Shown one piece after another: positions 26,182-39,700 of a stretch of DNA of 45,059 bases. Every line of letters begins with the position of its first letter. Position 1 is the first letter of the stretch. The notes below the pieces were generated by a model, which saw only the letters and a program-made list of their open reading frames with translations, was not told where the DNA came from and did no database searches. Origin of the DNA: Acidobacteria bacterium 13_2_20CM_2_57_6 (GTDB lineage Bacteria > Acidobacteriota > Terriglobia > Acidiferrales > UBA7541); assembly GCA_001917435.1 (NCBI GenBank), contig MNEA01000132.1, positions 1 through 45,059 of the forward strand, written 5' to 3'. A program made the position numbers and the translations under genes.

Positions 26182-27617
26182 CTGCGAATTGGACCATTGA
26201 CGGAGTCAAAGAGGCCCTTGCGGCGAAGAAGATTTCGGCACGCGAGCTGGCCGCGGATTTTTACAAGCGGATCGAAGCGCGTAATCCGGAGCTAAACGCT
26301 TTCCTAACGCTCTCAAAAGAGCGGGCTCGGCGGCAAACGGACAAAATTGACGCGTTGGTGGCCGGAGGAAAACCGTTACCGCCCCTGGCAGGCGTGCCGG
26401 TAGCCATCAAGGACGTCATCAGCACGCGCGGAATAAAGACCACGTGCGGCTCGAAGATCTTGCAGAACTACATTCCTCCGTACGACGCGACCGCGGTAGA
26501 GCGGCTAGAGGCGGCTGGCGCGGTCATTCTGGGAAAAACCAATTGCGACGAGTTCGCGATGGGAAGCTCGAATGAGAATTCCGCCTATGGTCCGGTAAAG
26601 AATCCTCTCGCGCAGGACCGCGTACCAGGGGGCTCGAGCGGCGGCTCGGCGGCCGTGGTGGCAGCAGGGCTGGCGGTGGCGTCCCTGGGAACGGATACGG
26701 GCGGTTCCATTCGGCAGCCGGGCTCGTTCTGCGGAGTTCCCGCAATGATGGGGAGCTATGGCCGCGTTTCGCGATATGGACTGATTGCGTTTGCGTCCTC
26801 ACTGGACCGAATTGGCCCCCTTGCCACCAATGTAGAAGACGTCGCGGCCATCCTTCAGGTCATTGCCGGACGAGACCCGCACGATTCGACTTCGACGACG
26901 GCACCTGTGCCCGACTATCGGACGGAACTTGAGAAGCCTGTCAAGAGGCTGCGGCTGGGCATCCCCAAAGAGTATTTCGGTGAAGGCATGGACGCGGGAG
27001 TGCGAAAAAAGATCGAAACCGGAATTGAGCTTTTCAAAAAGCTGGGATGTCAGCTGATTGACATTCGCATGCCGCATACGGACTACGCCATTGCGACTTA
27101 TTACATTATCGCGACGGCGGAGGCGAGTTCCAACCTGGCGCGGTATGACGGCGTACGTTATGGATTACGCGTGGATGACGATTCCTTGCTCGCGATGTAT
27201 CGAAAGACGCGCGGTGCGGGATTCGGCGCGGAGGTAAAACGACGCATCGTGCTGGGGACATACGTGCTTTCGGCGGGTTATTACGACGCATACTATTTGA
27301 AGGGACAGAAGGTTCGCTCGCTGATCGCTCAGGACTTCCGCGATGCGTTTGCCAAGGTGGACGCGATCCTGACGCCAACGTCTCCGGTTCCCCCCTTCAA
27401 ACTGGGTGAACGTACCGACGACCCACTTCAGATGTATCTTGCTGATATATATACAGTTACTGGATCTTTGGCGGGGGTACCGGGCATTTCCGTGCCATGC
27501 GGGAGAATCGATGGAAAGCTGCCGGCTGGCCTTCAAATCTTCGGTGCTCCTTTTGGCGAAGCGCGGGTCCTGCAGCTAGCCCATGCGTTCGAGCGGGCGG
27601 GAGGGGCGGCCGTCTGA
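26178..27617 (+). CDS. gatA: Asp-tRNA(Asn)/Glu-tRNA(Gln) amidotransferase subunit A
   Basis: A 479-residue amidase-signature protein that releases ammonia from glutamine for GatB. The Ser-cisSer-Lys triad is present: Lys78 in VAIKD, Ser153/154 in GGSSGGSAA and Ser177 in TDTGGSIRQP. Other family landmarks are TTCGSKIL, ILGKTNCDEFAMGSS and the C-terminal GLQIFG with a terminal helix AHAFERAGG. Length equals typical GatA. The four-base overlap with gatC points to coupled expression. No intrinsic terminator was found after it. Confidence 0.97.
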   Translation: MTANWTIDGVKEALAAKKISARELAADFYKRIEARNPELNAFLTLSKERARRQTDKIDALVAGGKPLPPLAGVPVAIKDVISTRGIKTTCGSKILQNYIPPYDATAVERLEAAGAVILGKTNCDEFAMGSSNENSAYGPVKNPLAQDRVPGGSSGGSAAVVAAGLAVASLGTDTGGSIRQPGSFCGVPAMMGSYGRVSRYGLIAFASSLDRIGPLATNVEDVAAILQVIAGRDPHDSTSTTAPVPDYRTELEKPVKRLRLGIPKEYFGEGMDAGVRKKIETGIELFKKLGCQLIDIRMPHTDYAIATYYIIATAEASSNLARYDGVRYGLRVDDDSLLAMYRKTRGAGFGAEVKRRIVLGTYVLSAGYYDAYYLKGQKVRSLIAQDFRDAFAKVDAILTPTSPVPPFKLGERTDDPLQMYLADIYTVTGSLAGVPGISVPCGRIDGKLPAGLQIFGAPFGEARVLQLAHAFERAGGAAV

Positions 27618-27734
27618 GTGTTTGCGCTGCCTAGATGAATCCATGCCAGCCTCGCGACCATGATCGAGAATCACCTGAGCGCGATCGAACGGGCCGTCCT
27701 GAGCCGTACCGAAAGGTTGCTCGGAAACCCTTGA

Positions 27735-27978
27735 AGCCGGTGCAAGGCAAAAGAGATGCTGGCGGAATTGCGTGGAGTTACAGGAGCGAACGCTGGCGTT
27801 CATCAAAGAAACAAGAGGCCACGACCTCAGCAAGTACAACCTGGCTCATCCGTTTCTGGGGACGCTCAATGCGTACGAATGGCTACAGTTTGTTGCCTTG
27901 CATGAAATACGGCACGCGAAGCAGGTGCGAGAGATAGCCAGAAATCTACCGAAAACCGTAACAGGTTTGGAAAAGTAG
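27735..27978 (+). pseudogene. frameshifted remnant of a DinB-like protein
   Basis: The last 68 codons, from GTG 27772, match the C-terminal part of DinB/YfiT-like proteins (HPFLGTLNAYEWLQF followed by HEIRHAKQ, with His residues of the metal site). Just upstream, in a different frame, AKEMLAELR (from about 27744) would join naturally to ELQERTLAFI, so a frameshift near 27770 is likely, and that frame has a stop at 27732. The N-terminal two-thirds, including the first metal histidine, is not present. Family members are about 150-170 residues, so this is a decayed copy, or an assembly indel on an already truncated gene. Confidence 0.6.
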
Positions 27979-28002
27979 AATATTTTTTCCACTCTCCGGG
28001 CC

Positions 28003-28008
28003 TATAAT
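28003..28008 (+). promoter_or_regulatory. possible -10 box for the 72-residue protein gene
   Basis: A perfect TATAAT stands in an A/T-richer stretch about 200 bases upstream of the small gene at 28211. No good -35 is found at 16-18 bases, so the promoter call is weak. Confidence 0.3.
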
Positions 28009-28210
28009 TACCCCGCGTACTAAACCACAGCAATGTGAAGATGTGTCGAAAAAGGCCGCTCTTGCTGGGTTTTAGTGAGAAAGTACTAGACGGTTCGTTT
28101 TTGCCTGGCAGAACGGAACGACTATTGCTTGGGAATGGTGCAGCACATACGATGCTTTCAGCATCTAAGTAGGTGAGGGCTAGTATGAGGCGGGGCAGAG
28201 GAGCCGGGCC

Positions 28211-28429
28211 ATGGTTACCGTGAAGTCGAGCCAAAAGATCTTCACCGATTCAGAGGTTGCCAGCTTGACGGGGATTTGCGTCGAGCATGTGCACAATTTT
28301 GCGAAGAGCCGTCATTTGGGCTTCATCGCCCGGGCAGCCGAAGCCGCCGGCATCAGCGCCGATCAGTGGCTGTTCACTCTTTCGGATCTGATGGTTTTGG
28401 TGACCCTGTTTCCGAAATGCACTCACTAA
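28211..28429 (+). CDS. small putative DNA-binding protein (MerR/excisionase-like fold)
   Basis: A 72-residue protein starting at ATG with AGGAG seven bases upstream and a strong terminator 30 bases after the stop. The opening IFTDSEVASLTGICVEHVHNFA resembles the helix-turn-helix of MerR/Xis-type domains. A second helix and LGFIARAAEAAGISADQW follow, ending in LMVLVTLFPKCTH. The single-gene unit with its own terminator argues that it is real. Similar small proteins appear to be common in Acidobacteriota, but I do not know a function. Confidence 0.7.
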   Translation: MVTVKSSQKIFTDSEVASLTGICVEHVHNFAKSRHLGFIARAAEAAGISADQWLFTLSDLMVLVTLFPKCTH

Positions 28430-28458
28430 GACCCCGATAGGTCAAAACGACCTTCAAT

Positions 28459-28491
28459 CGGCTCCCTGGCTTGGCTAGGGGGCCGTTTTTT
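28459..28491 (+). terminator. intrinsic terminator after the 72-residue protein gene
   Basis: CGGCTCCCT and AGGGGGCCG form a 9-bp stem (one wobble) around a 9-base loop, followed directly by TTTTTTGTTTT. Confidence 0.9.
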
Positions 28492-28604
28492 GTTTTGGGA
28501 TGCACGTAGGCTGCGGGTTGCGGGTCTGGAAGGGACGGGCGTATCCTCGCCATAGGGGGCAAACCGGGCCGGCGCGCATGCATCGCACGTCAGGGGTAAA
28601 ACAA

Positions 28605-29621
28605 ATGGGATTGGGATCTCGTGGGATGCTCAGGCTAATCGCTTGCGCGTGCTTGGCTTTCTTGGTTGGCGCGACAGGCCACTGCCAATCGTCGAGTGGT
28701 GCGACGACAACCAAGCAGGGGCAGACCCCGACTGAGAAGCAAGCGACCAGCAAAGATACTCAGGCTGGAGTGCCCGCCTTGCCGCGAGGCAAGAAGCTCG
28801 TTCTGAAAGACGGTACGTTTCAAATGGTGAGGGATTACCGGCGGAATGCGGAGCGGGTCCGTTACCTAAGCTCGGAACGGGGCGATTGGGAGGAAATTCC
28901 CGCGGCGATGGTGGATTGGGACGCGACCGCCAAAGCCGCCACGGCTGAGCAGGCTGAGGAAGACGCCCTCGCCAAGAAGATCCACGCACAGGAACAAGCC
29001 CAGAAAATCGAGACGATGATGGACGTGGACGCGAGCCTGCAAGTGGCGCCGGATGTCTTCCTGCCACCCGGCGAAGGGATGTTCCTGATTGAAGGAAAAT
29101 CCGTGAGGCCGCTAGAGCAGGTCGGTTCGCAGGTCAAGACGGACAAAAAACAGTTTTTGAAACAGGTGCTTTCACCAATTCCGATCGTCCCTAGCAAGCG
29201 AAACGTGGAAATCCTGGGAAACAAGGCAAGTATCCGGGTGACAAGTGGACAGGCGGAGTTCTATTTGCGGGAAGCGCCGCCGGATCCAGACCGGACGACT
29301 CCCATCGTGAAGAGCAGCCGGCCGGGTGAATCCGGCCCGGAAGTGGAGCTGGTGCGGGCGACGGTTAAGGGAAACAAAAGGCAACTGGAGTCGATCAGGA
29401 GTCTCTTCGGGGAACAGCTGGAGGAAAAGCGCAATTCGATTTCGATTCAGCGCTGGGAAATCGCACCTACTGTTTTTCGCTTCACGATAAGCGAGCCGCT
29501 GCCACCTGGCGAATATGCGCTGGCGGAAATTTTGCCGGATGGAATGAACCTCTACGTGTGGGATTTTGGCGTGGATGGCACAACCGGCGCCAAAGCAACG
29601 GCCCCGGCAAAGAAGAACTAA
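28605..29621 (+). CDS. exported protein of unknown function
   Basis: A 338-residue protein. The frame opens at 28500, but the ATG at 28605 is preferred because a signal peptide follows (LRLIACACLAFLVGATGHC, then QSSS); the cysteine could be a lipobox, although GHC is not a good match. The next 50 residues are Thr/Lys/Gln-rich, followed by a segment VLKDGTFQMVRDYRRNAERVRYL that resembles SHD1/Vps-type short beta domains seen in exported acidobacterial proteins. An Ala/Glu-rich helical stretch (about 100-145) and a beta-rich C-terminal half ending in PPGEYALAEI complete it. The PPGEYAL segment is frequent in Acidobacterial exported proteins. It is probably periplasmic or surface-anchored; no function can be assigned. 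It stands alone, convergent with the response-regulator gene. Confidence 0.75.
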   Translation: MGLGSRGMLRLIACACLAFLVGATGHCQSSSGATTTKQGQTPTEKQATSKDTQAGVPALPRGKKLVLKDGTFQMVRDYRRNAERVRYLSSERGDWEEIPAAMVDWDATAKAATAEQAEEDALAKKIHAQEQAQKIETMMDVDASLQVAPDVFLPPGEGMFLIEGKSVRPLEQVGSQVKTDKKQFLKQVLSPIPIVPSKRNVEILGNKASIRVTSGQAEFYLREAPPDPDRTTPIVKSSRPGESGPEVELVRATVKGNKRQLESIRSLFGEQLEEKRNSISIQRWEIAPTVFRFTISEPLPPGEYALAEILPDGMNLYVWDFGVDGTTGAKATAPAKKN

Positions 29622-29672
29622 TTCCGCAATCAGCACGCTGCCAAAACGTGTCGAAGGAATTCAGAAAAACAG

Positions 29673-30161
29673 TCAACGGGTCTGGCGAGTTTCAGCCGGA
29701 GCATCTGACAGAACTTCCCTCAAGAGAGACAGCACATCAGAGACGCGGAAAGGCTTTTGGAGACAAACGGGGTGGCTTTGGTCCGCAGTTTCTTCGACGC
29801 CTTCGACCAGATCGCCGGTCATGTAGATGACAGCCGGCTTCTGCGCCCCCGCCGCTTGGAGAATGCGGCTGGCGGCGTCGCGGCCGTCCACCATGAAGCC
29901 ACCGGAAGAAAGATGTAGGTCGCAGAGAAGTACGTCATAGCTGGAGCGTTGCACATGGGCGAGAGCCTCCTCGGTTGTCGCCGCGCAACCTACTCGCAAG
30001 CCGTAGGCAGAAAGGCCTTCCTGTAGAAGCATCCGGAGACTCTCCTCGTCGTCGAGCACGAGCACCGAGCGGCCTCTGAGAAGATTGGCGGTCGGCTGGA
30101 TTTCATTCGAGCTGACAGCGCCCGGTTCCGAAGGAATGGAAAATGTCTCGGGCGCCCTCAT
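29673..30161 (-). CDS. response regulator receiver-domain protein
   Basis: A 162-residue protein with one CheY-like receiver domain and no output domain. The acidic pocket is DDEE (37-40), the phosphoacceptor is Asp81 in LLCDLHL, Thr115 is in YMTGD, and the conserved lysine is Lys136 in LQKPF. The first 30 residues are not part of the receiver. They contain ETFSIPSEPG, which resembles the final strand of a histidine-kinase ATPase domain. The start codon overlaps the kinase stop by four bases (ATGA). It may be the detached receiver part of an ancestral hybrid kinase. Confidence 0.88.
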   Translation of the reverse strand: MRAPETFSIPSEPGAVSSNEIQPTANLLRGRSVLVLDDEESLRMLLQEGLSAYGLRVGCAATTEEALAHVQRSSYDVLLCDLHLSSGGFMVDGRDAASRILQAAGAQKPAVIYMTGDLVEGVEETADQSHPVCLQKPFRVSDVLSLLREVLSDAPAETRQTR

Positions 30162-32230
30162 GGAGGCGATAGGGTGCCTCCGCCGGGACGCTTAGTGGTG
30201 TAGAAAGGATCAAAAATCCGCGGAAGCGCTTCCGGGCGGATGCCAACACCGTCGTCCTGCACGGTGACGGCTAGCTGGTTGCCATTCTGGCCGGAACGAA
30301 TCTGAATGCGGCCAGAATCACGGACTTCCCGGATAGCTTGTTCGGCATTTGTAATAAGATTAAGAAAAACCTGAATCAGTTGATTGGCGTCCCCAACGAC
30401 GCCGGGAAGATCGTGTTGCAGACGGAAATCCACCTCAATATTGTTGCGGCGCAAGGAATGTTCGTGCAGCTGCAGCGTGCGCTCAAGAAGGTTGTTTAGG
30501 TCAAGCGGCTTTTTCTGAGGGGAGGCAGGACGCGAGAATTCGAGAAGGTTCTGCACGATGCGCGCGGCGCGGCGGGCCTGCCGGTGCGTGAGTTCCAATT
30601 GGCGCTTGGTGGAGTCGTCCGCTCCGGGACGGTCGCGGAGGAGCTCAGTTACGCCGAGAATGGCAGTCAAAGGATTGTTCAGCTCGTGGGCGACGCCGGC
30701 CAGCATCTGTCCCATCGCGGCAAGTTTCTCCGCCTGAATGAGCTGTTCTTCCAAGCGCTTCAGATCGGTTACGTCGCGGCCGGAGAGAACCACACCCTCG
30801 ATATTCCCCTTTTCATCGGCCAGGGGACTGAAATTAAAACGAATCCGCCGCCAATCTCCCGTCTTGTGGCGCACGCGAATTTCCAGAGAGGCAAAGTTCT
30901 GCTTCCCGGTCATGATGTCCTGGTAAAGCGATTCGGCAGCAGGCAAATCCTCGGGATGAGTGCGGCCGCCAAATTTCATGCTCTGCGTGTCTTCGATTTC
31001 GTACCCTAGCACCTCCTTGCAACGGGGACTCACAAAGGTGTAGTGGGCTGCGGCATCTAGCACCAGAATGAGATCGGGGAAGTTGTCGACGAGGCGGCGG
31101 GCAAATTCCTGCTGCTGGTGAAGCCGGCGTTCCATCTCGCGGCGCTCGGTAATGTCCATGAGCGCCCCTTGATAGCGCAGCACGCGGCCGGAATTGTCGC
31201 GAACCGCAGCAGCGGTGTTTAAACACGCGATGGAAGTGCCGTCCTTGCGGATCAGCGTGATCTCCCGGCCTTGAATCATCGGCTGGCGCTCGACCTCTTC
31301 CTTGAGGTTCTTGCGCTCTTCCCGATCAACAAAGATTTCCGAAACGCGCCTTTTCAGCACTTCTTCCTTGGAATCGTAGCCCAGCATGCGCACCAGGGCG
31401 GGGTTGACGTCCACAATGGTTCCGTCCGGAGTCGTGATGTAAATGCCTTCCTGGAGCGATTCGAAGAGTTCCGTGAAGCGGGCTTCGTTCTTGCGGAGCG
31501 CGGAGATGTCGCGCGCGAGAACGGTGATGCCATGGATTTCGCCATCGCGCAACATGGCATGCGCCACACAGTCGAAGTAAAAGAGCGTCCCTTGTCCTTT
31601 CAGCCGAACCTGGACGACGCCAGTCCACTGCCGGCGTTCCATGAAACGTGGCATCGCACGGCCAACCAACTCGGCCCCGTCTCCGCTGCCTTCCTGCAAG
31701 AAGTCCGCAATGGATTTTCCAATAATTTGCTGGAAGGGCGTGTCGACGAGATCGGAAAAACTGCGGTTAGCGGCGCGAATCTGCCCGTCAAGAGAAAGTG
31801 CGAGCAGAATATCATCGAATGAATCGATCAGATCGCGATAGCCCTGCTGTGACCGGGAGATCAGAGAAAATAGTTGATCGAGCTGCCTGTCGCTGGGAGG
31901 AGCTTCGTCGCGGTGTTCCATGCCGCGCATTAGGCCACGCAGTTCGGAGAGCTCCTGGGTTTTCTTCCACACGTAGATGCCGAAGAGAAGTATGAGGACG
32001 ACAAGACCGATCGGTAAGACCGCGAAGCGGTGAGCAAGAGAACTGACGGAACCCCAGGAAGTCCAGGCGAAAAACAGAGCGAGGACAAAAAGGACAACAA
32101 AGGTGAGCCGCCAGAGTTCGCTCTGCCGCTTTTCAAACTGCTCGAAGCGGGAAGAGAAGACGGCGCGCTTGTCAGCGTGCTGTGTCGACCTGCGGGCGGC
32201 CTGCTGGACGCGTTGGTTGTCTTCGTGCAT
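30158..32230 (-). CDS. triple-PAS membrane histidine kinase, truncated ATPase domain
   Basis: A 690-residue sensor kinase. Two membrane segments lie at residues 41-60 and 71-88 with a very short loop between, so sensing is probably cytoplasmic. Three PAS domains follow (about 130-235, 250-365 and 375-495). The HisKA domain has the phosphoacceptor His515 in AGVAHELNNPL. The ATPase domain shows the N box (Asn624/Asn628 in NLITNAE), G1 (DDGVGIRP, 659-666) and the F box (FDPFYTTK, 673-680), but ends ten residues later at PGGGTLSPP. The G2 box (GTGLGLS) and the last helices and strands are missing. Without the ATP lid and G2, ATP binding should be impaired. The response-regulator gene begins at its stop. 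The ATG has no clear ribosome-binding site. Confidence 0.88.
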   Translation of the reverse strand: MHEDNQRVQQAARRSTQHADKRAVFSSRFEQFEKRQSELWRLTFVVLFVLALFFAWTSWGSVSSLAHRFAVLPIGLVVLILLFGIYVWKKTQELSELRGLMRGMEHRDEAPPSDRQLDQLFSLISRSQQGYRDLIDSFDDILLALSLDGQIRAANRSFSDLVDTPFQQIIGKSIADFLQEGSGDGAELVGRAMPRFMERRQWTGVVQVRLKGQGTLFYFDCVAHAMLRDGEIHGITVLARDISALRKNEARFTELFESLQEGIYITTPDGTIVDVNPALVRMLGYDSKEEVLKRRVSEIFVDREERKNLKEEVERQPMIQGREITLIRKDGTSIACLNTAAAVRDNSGRVLRYQGALMDITERREMERRLHQQQEFARRLVDNFPDLILVLDAAAHYTFVSPRCKEVLGYEIEDTQSMKFGGRTHPEDLPAAESLYQDIMTGKQNFASLEIRVRHKTGDWRRIRFNFSPLADEKGNIEGVVLSGRDVTDLKRLEEQLIQAEKLAAMGQMLAGVAHELNNPLTAILGVTELLRDRPGADDSTKRQLELTHRQARRAARIVQNLLEFSRPASPQKKPLDLNNLLERTLQLHEHSLRRNNIEVDFRLQHDLPGVVGDANQLIQVFLNLITNAEQAIREVRDSGRIQIRSGQNGNQLAVTVQDDGVGIRPEALPRIFDPFYTTKRPGGGTLSPP

Positions 32231-32371
32231 GAAAGTGGGCGGACCCCGCAGAACCGGGAGTCATCCGCCAGCAAGACCTATATCCATTGTAGGAAAGCTA
32301 GCCGAATTTCAGCAATCAAAGCCGTGAAATGGAGTTCCTGAGCGATACCTGTACGGGTTGTTTGGGAACAG

Positions 32372-32405
32372 AAACGGCGCCCCGTGGACTACCAGGACGC
32401 CGTTT
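32372..32405 (-). terminator. probable terminator after rpoC
   Basis: AACGGCG and CGCCGTT form a 7-bp outer stem, extended with a mismatch by CC/GG, about 45 bases after the rpoC stop. On the minus strand it is followed by TTTCTGTTCCC, and in the opposite direction by TTTTCTTTTAATTT, so it could work both ways. Confidence 0.55.
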
Positions 32406-32449
32406 TCTTTTAATTTCCTAGCCGTCTGGACACCAGCCAGAGAAGAGAC

Positions 32450-36652
<4,203 letters not shown>

Positions 36653-36667
36653 GGTTGTTTCCTCCCT

Positions 36668-36685
36668 CCCCAGCTTTCGCCGGGG
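36668..36685 (-). promoter_or_regulatory. GNRA-type hairpin abutting the rpoC ribosome-binding site
   Basis: On the minus strand CCCCGGC and GCTGGGG form a 7-bp stem (one wobble) closed by a GAAA tetraloop. The stem ends against the GGAGGGAGG stretch used for rpoC initiation. It could be a stability or processing element between rpoB and rpoC. Confidence 0.4.
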
Positions 36686-36799
36686 CCGCGGTCCGATGTC
36701 TTCAACTTAAGCACATTGGACCGGCTGAGAACCCAGTTACGGAATACTGCAAAATCCAATTGGCCGCTGCAACGCGGGCGCTGAAGCCCTGCGCTACAG

Positions 36800-39700
36800 T
36801 TAATCGGCCGCTTTCTCCGTCTGCGGCTTCTGCCGCTTCATCAACTCGACGTCCAGGCAGAGCGACTGCAACTCGCGGACGAGCACGTTGAACGATTCGG
36901 GAACGCCAGGCTCGATGCCTGGTTCACCCTTGACGATGGCCTCGTAGATCTTCGCGCGGCCATAAACGTCGTCCGACTTCGCCGTGAGCAGCTCCTGCAG
37001 GATATGCGCTGCTCCGTACGCTTCGAGTGCCCAGACTTCCATTTCGCCGAAGCGCTGGCCACCGAACTGCGCCTTGCCGCCGAGCGGCTGCTGCGTAATA
37101 AGCGAGTACGGCCCGATGCTGCGCGCGTGAATCTTGTCGTCGACAAGATGCGACAGCTTGAGCATGTAGATGTAGCCGACGGTGACCGGCTGGTCGAACT
37201 GGTCGCCGCTCATGCCGTCGAACAAGTTGATCTTGCCGGCGTGCGGCAGACCTGCGACTTCGAGCAGGTGGCGGATTTCCGGTTCGCGCGCGCCGTCGAA
37301 TACCGGCGTAGCGAAGGGAATTCCTTCACGGAAGCCTTCGGCATATTCGAGCAACTCATCGTCACTGAGCTTCGCGAGCGTCTTCCACACCGCCGTATCC
37401 GTAAACACTTCGCGGAACCAGCGGCGCAGCGCTTCAGCCTTCACTTCCTTGCTGAGCAGGCGCTTGAGACTATTGCCAAGCTCCTTGGCGGCCCAGCCGA
37501 GGTGCGTTTCCAAAATCTGGCCGACGTTCATACGCGAAGGAACGCCGAGCGGATTCAGAACGATCTCGACCGGAGTGCCGTCCGGCATGTACGGCATGTC
37601 TTCCTGCGGCACGATGCGGGCGATGACACCTTTGTTCCCGTGGCGTCCGGCCATCTTGTCGCCTATAGAAAGCTTGCGCTTCATGGCGATGTACACCTTG
37701 ACCAGCTTGATGACGCCCGGAGGCAGCTCATCGCCTTTCTTGAGCTTGTCCTTGCGTTCTTCGGTGATTTTGCGCAGCACATCGATCTGGCGCGAAGTCA
37801 TTTCCTCGACTTCCTCGATCTTCTCGATGAGCAGCGGGTCCTTTTCGTTGAGCTTTAGGCGCTTGAGGTTGCGCGTGGAAATCTTTTCGATGATCTCGCG
37901 CGTTAGCTCGACGCCTTTGGTCAACAGGCGCTTGTTGGTCTTCTCGTCGTGTAGGTCGGCCTGGAGCACCTTGCCGCCAAGAAGATCCGTGAGGCGCTTG
38001 AGGCGCTCATCCGTGAGGATGCGGATTTCGTCAGCGAGGTTCTTTTCCAGCTTGAAAACCTGCGTGGCTTCGATGGCCTTGTGTCGCTCGTCCTTTTCTC
38101 CGCCCTTACGGGTAAAGATCTTGACGTCCACGATGGTGCCCTCGATGCCCGGCGGGCAATAGAGCGAAGCGTCGCGAACATCGCCGGCCTTTTCGCCGAA
38201 GATGGCGCGCAACAGTTTTTCTTCAGGTGTCAACGTGGTCTCGCCCTTCGGCGTGACCTTGCCGACGAGAATGTCTCCCGGCTTCACGACCGCGCCGATG
38301 CGGATGACTCCACTCTCGTCGAGGTTGCGGAGAAACGACTCGCTGATGTTGGGAATATCGCGAGTGACTTCCTCGGGGCCAAGCTTGGTGTCGCGCGCTT
38401 CGATCTCGTACTCTTCGATGTGAATCGAAGTGTAGTAGTCGTCCTTGACCAATTTTTCGCTGACCAGGATGGCGTCTTCGAAGTTGTAACCACGCCAGGG
38501 AACGAAGGCTACGAGCACGTTGCGGCCGAGGGCAAGTTCACCGCGCTCCGTGCAAGGACCGTCGGCAAGGACCTGGCCCTTCTTCACGCGGTCGCCCACG
38601 CGAACCAGCGGCTTCTGGCTGATGCACGTGTTCTGGTTCGAACGCTTGAACTTGATGAGCTGATAGATGTCCGCGCCCACTTCGCGGCTGAGGACGCCGG
38701 AGTGATCGGACTCTACGCGCACGATGATGCGCTCGGAGTCGACTTGATCGACGATGCCTTCGCGCTTGCAGAGCACGACCGCGCCGGAATCGCGCGCGGT
38801 GACCCGCTCCATGCCCGTGCCAACAAGCGGCGCTTCGCCCTTAATGAGCGGCACTGCCTGGCGCTGCATGTTGGAACCCATCAGCGCGCGGTTGGCGTCA
38901 TCGTTTTCGAGAAACGGAATCAAGCTGGCAGCCACGGAAACGAGTTGCTTCGGAGAAACGTCGACGTAGTCCACTTCCTCACGGCTCTTGAGAACGAAGT
39001 TTCCCGCTTGGCGGCAGTTGACCAGTTCTGTGGTGATCTTCAAGCGGTCGTCGAGCGAAACGTTGGCCTGCGCGACGACGTACTTGTCCTCTTCCCAAGC
39101 GGAAAGATAGAAGCAGTACGGCTCGTACACGACCTTGCGGCGCTTCAACTCCTCGTTGAGATCTTCGACTTTGTCCTTCTCGACGATTTCACCGGCTTTG
39201 AATTCGCTGTCACCGGCATTGACGATCTGGACGTAGTCGATGATGCGTCCGCCCTTGACCTTGCGGTACGGCGATTCGATGAAGCCATAGTCGTTGATCC
39301 GTGCGAAGCAGCTCAACGAGCTGATCAGGCCGATGTTCGGGCCTTCCGGCGTTTCAATCGGGCAAATGCGGCCGTAGTGCGTGGGGTGCACGTCGCGCAC
39401 TTCGAATCCCGCACGTTCACGCGAAAGGCCGCCCGGCCCAAGAGCCGAGAGACGCCGCTTATGCGTGATCTCGCTGAGCGGGTTGGTCTGGTCCATGAAC
39501 TGGCTGAGCTGCGACGAGCCAAAGAACTCGCGGATCGCAGCCATAACCGGCTTGGCGTTCACCAGATCGTGAGGCATAGCCGTGGACATTTCCTGATACA
39601 CGCTCATCTTTTCCTTGATAGCGCGTTCCATGCGGACCAGGCCGATGCGGAACTGGTTTTCGAGCAGCTCGCCCACCGCGCGAACGCGGCGGTTGCCGAG

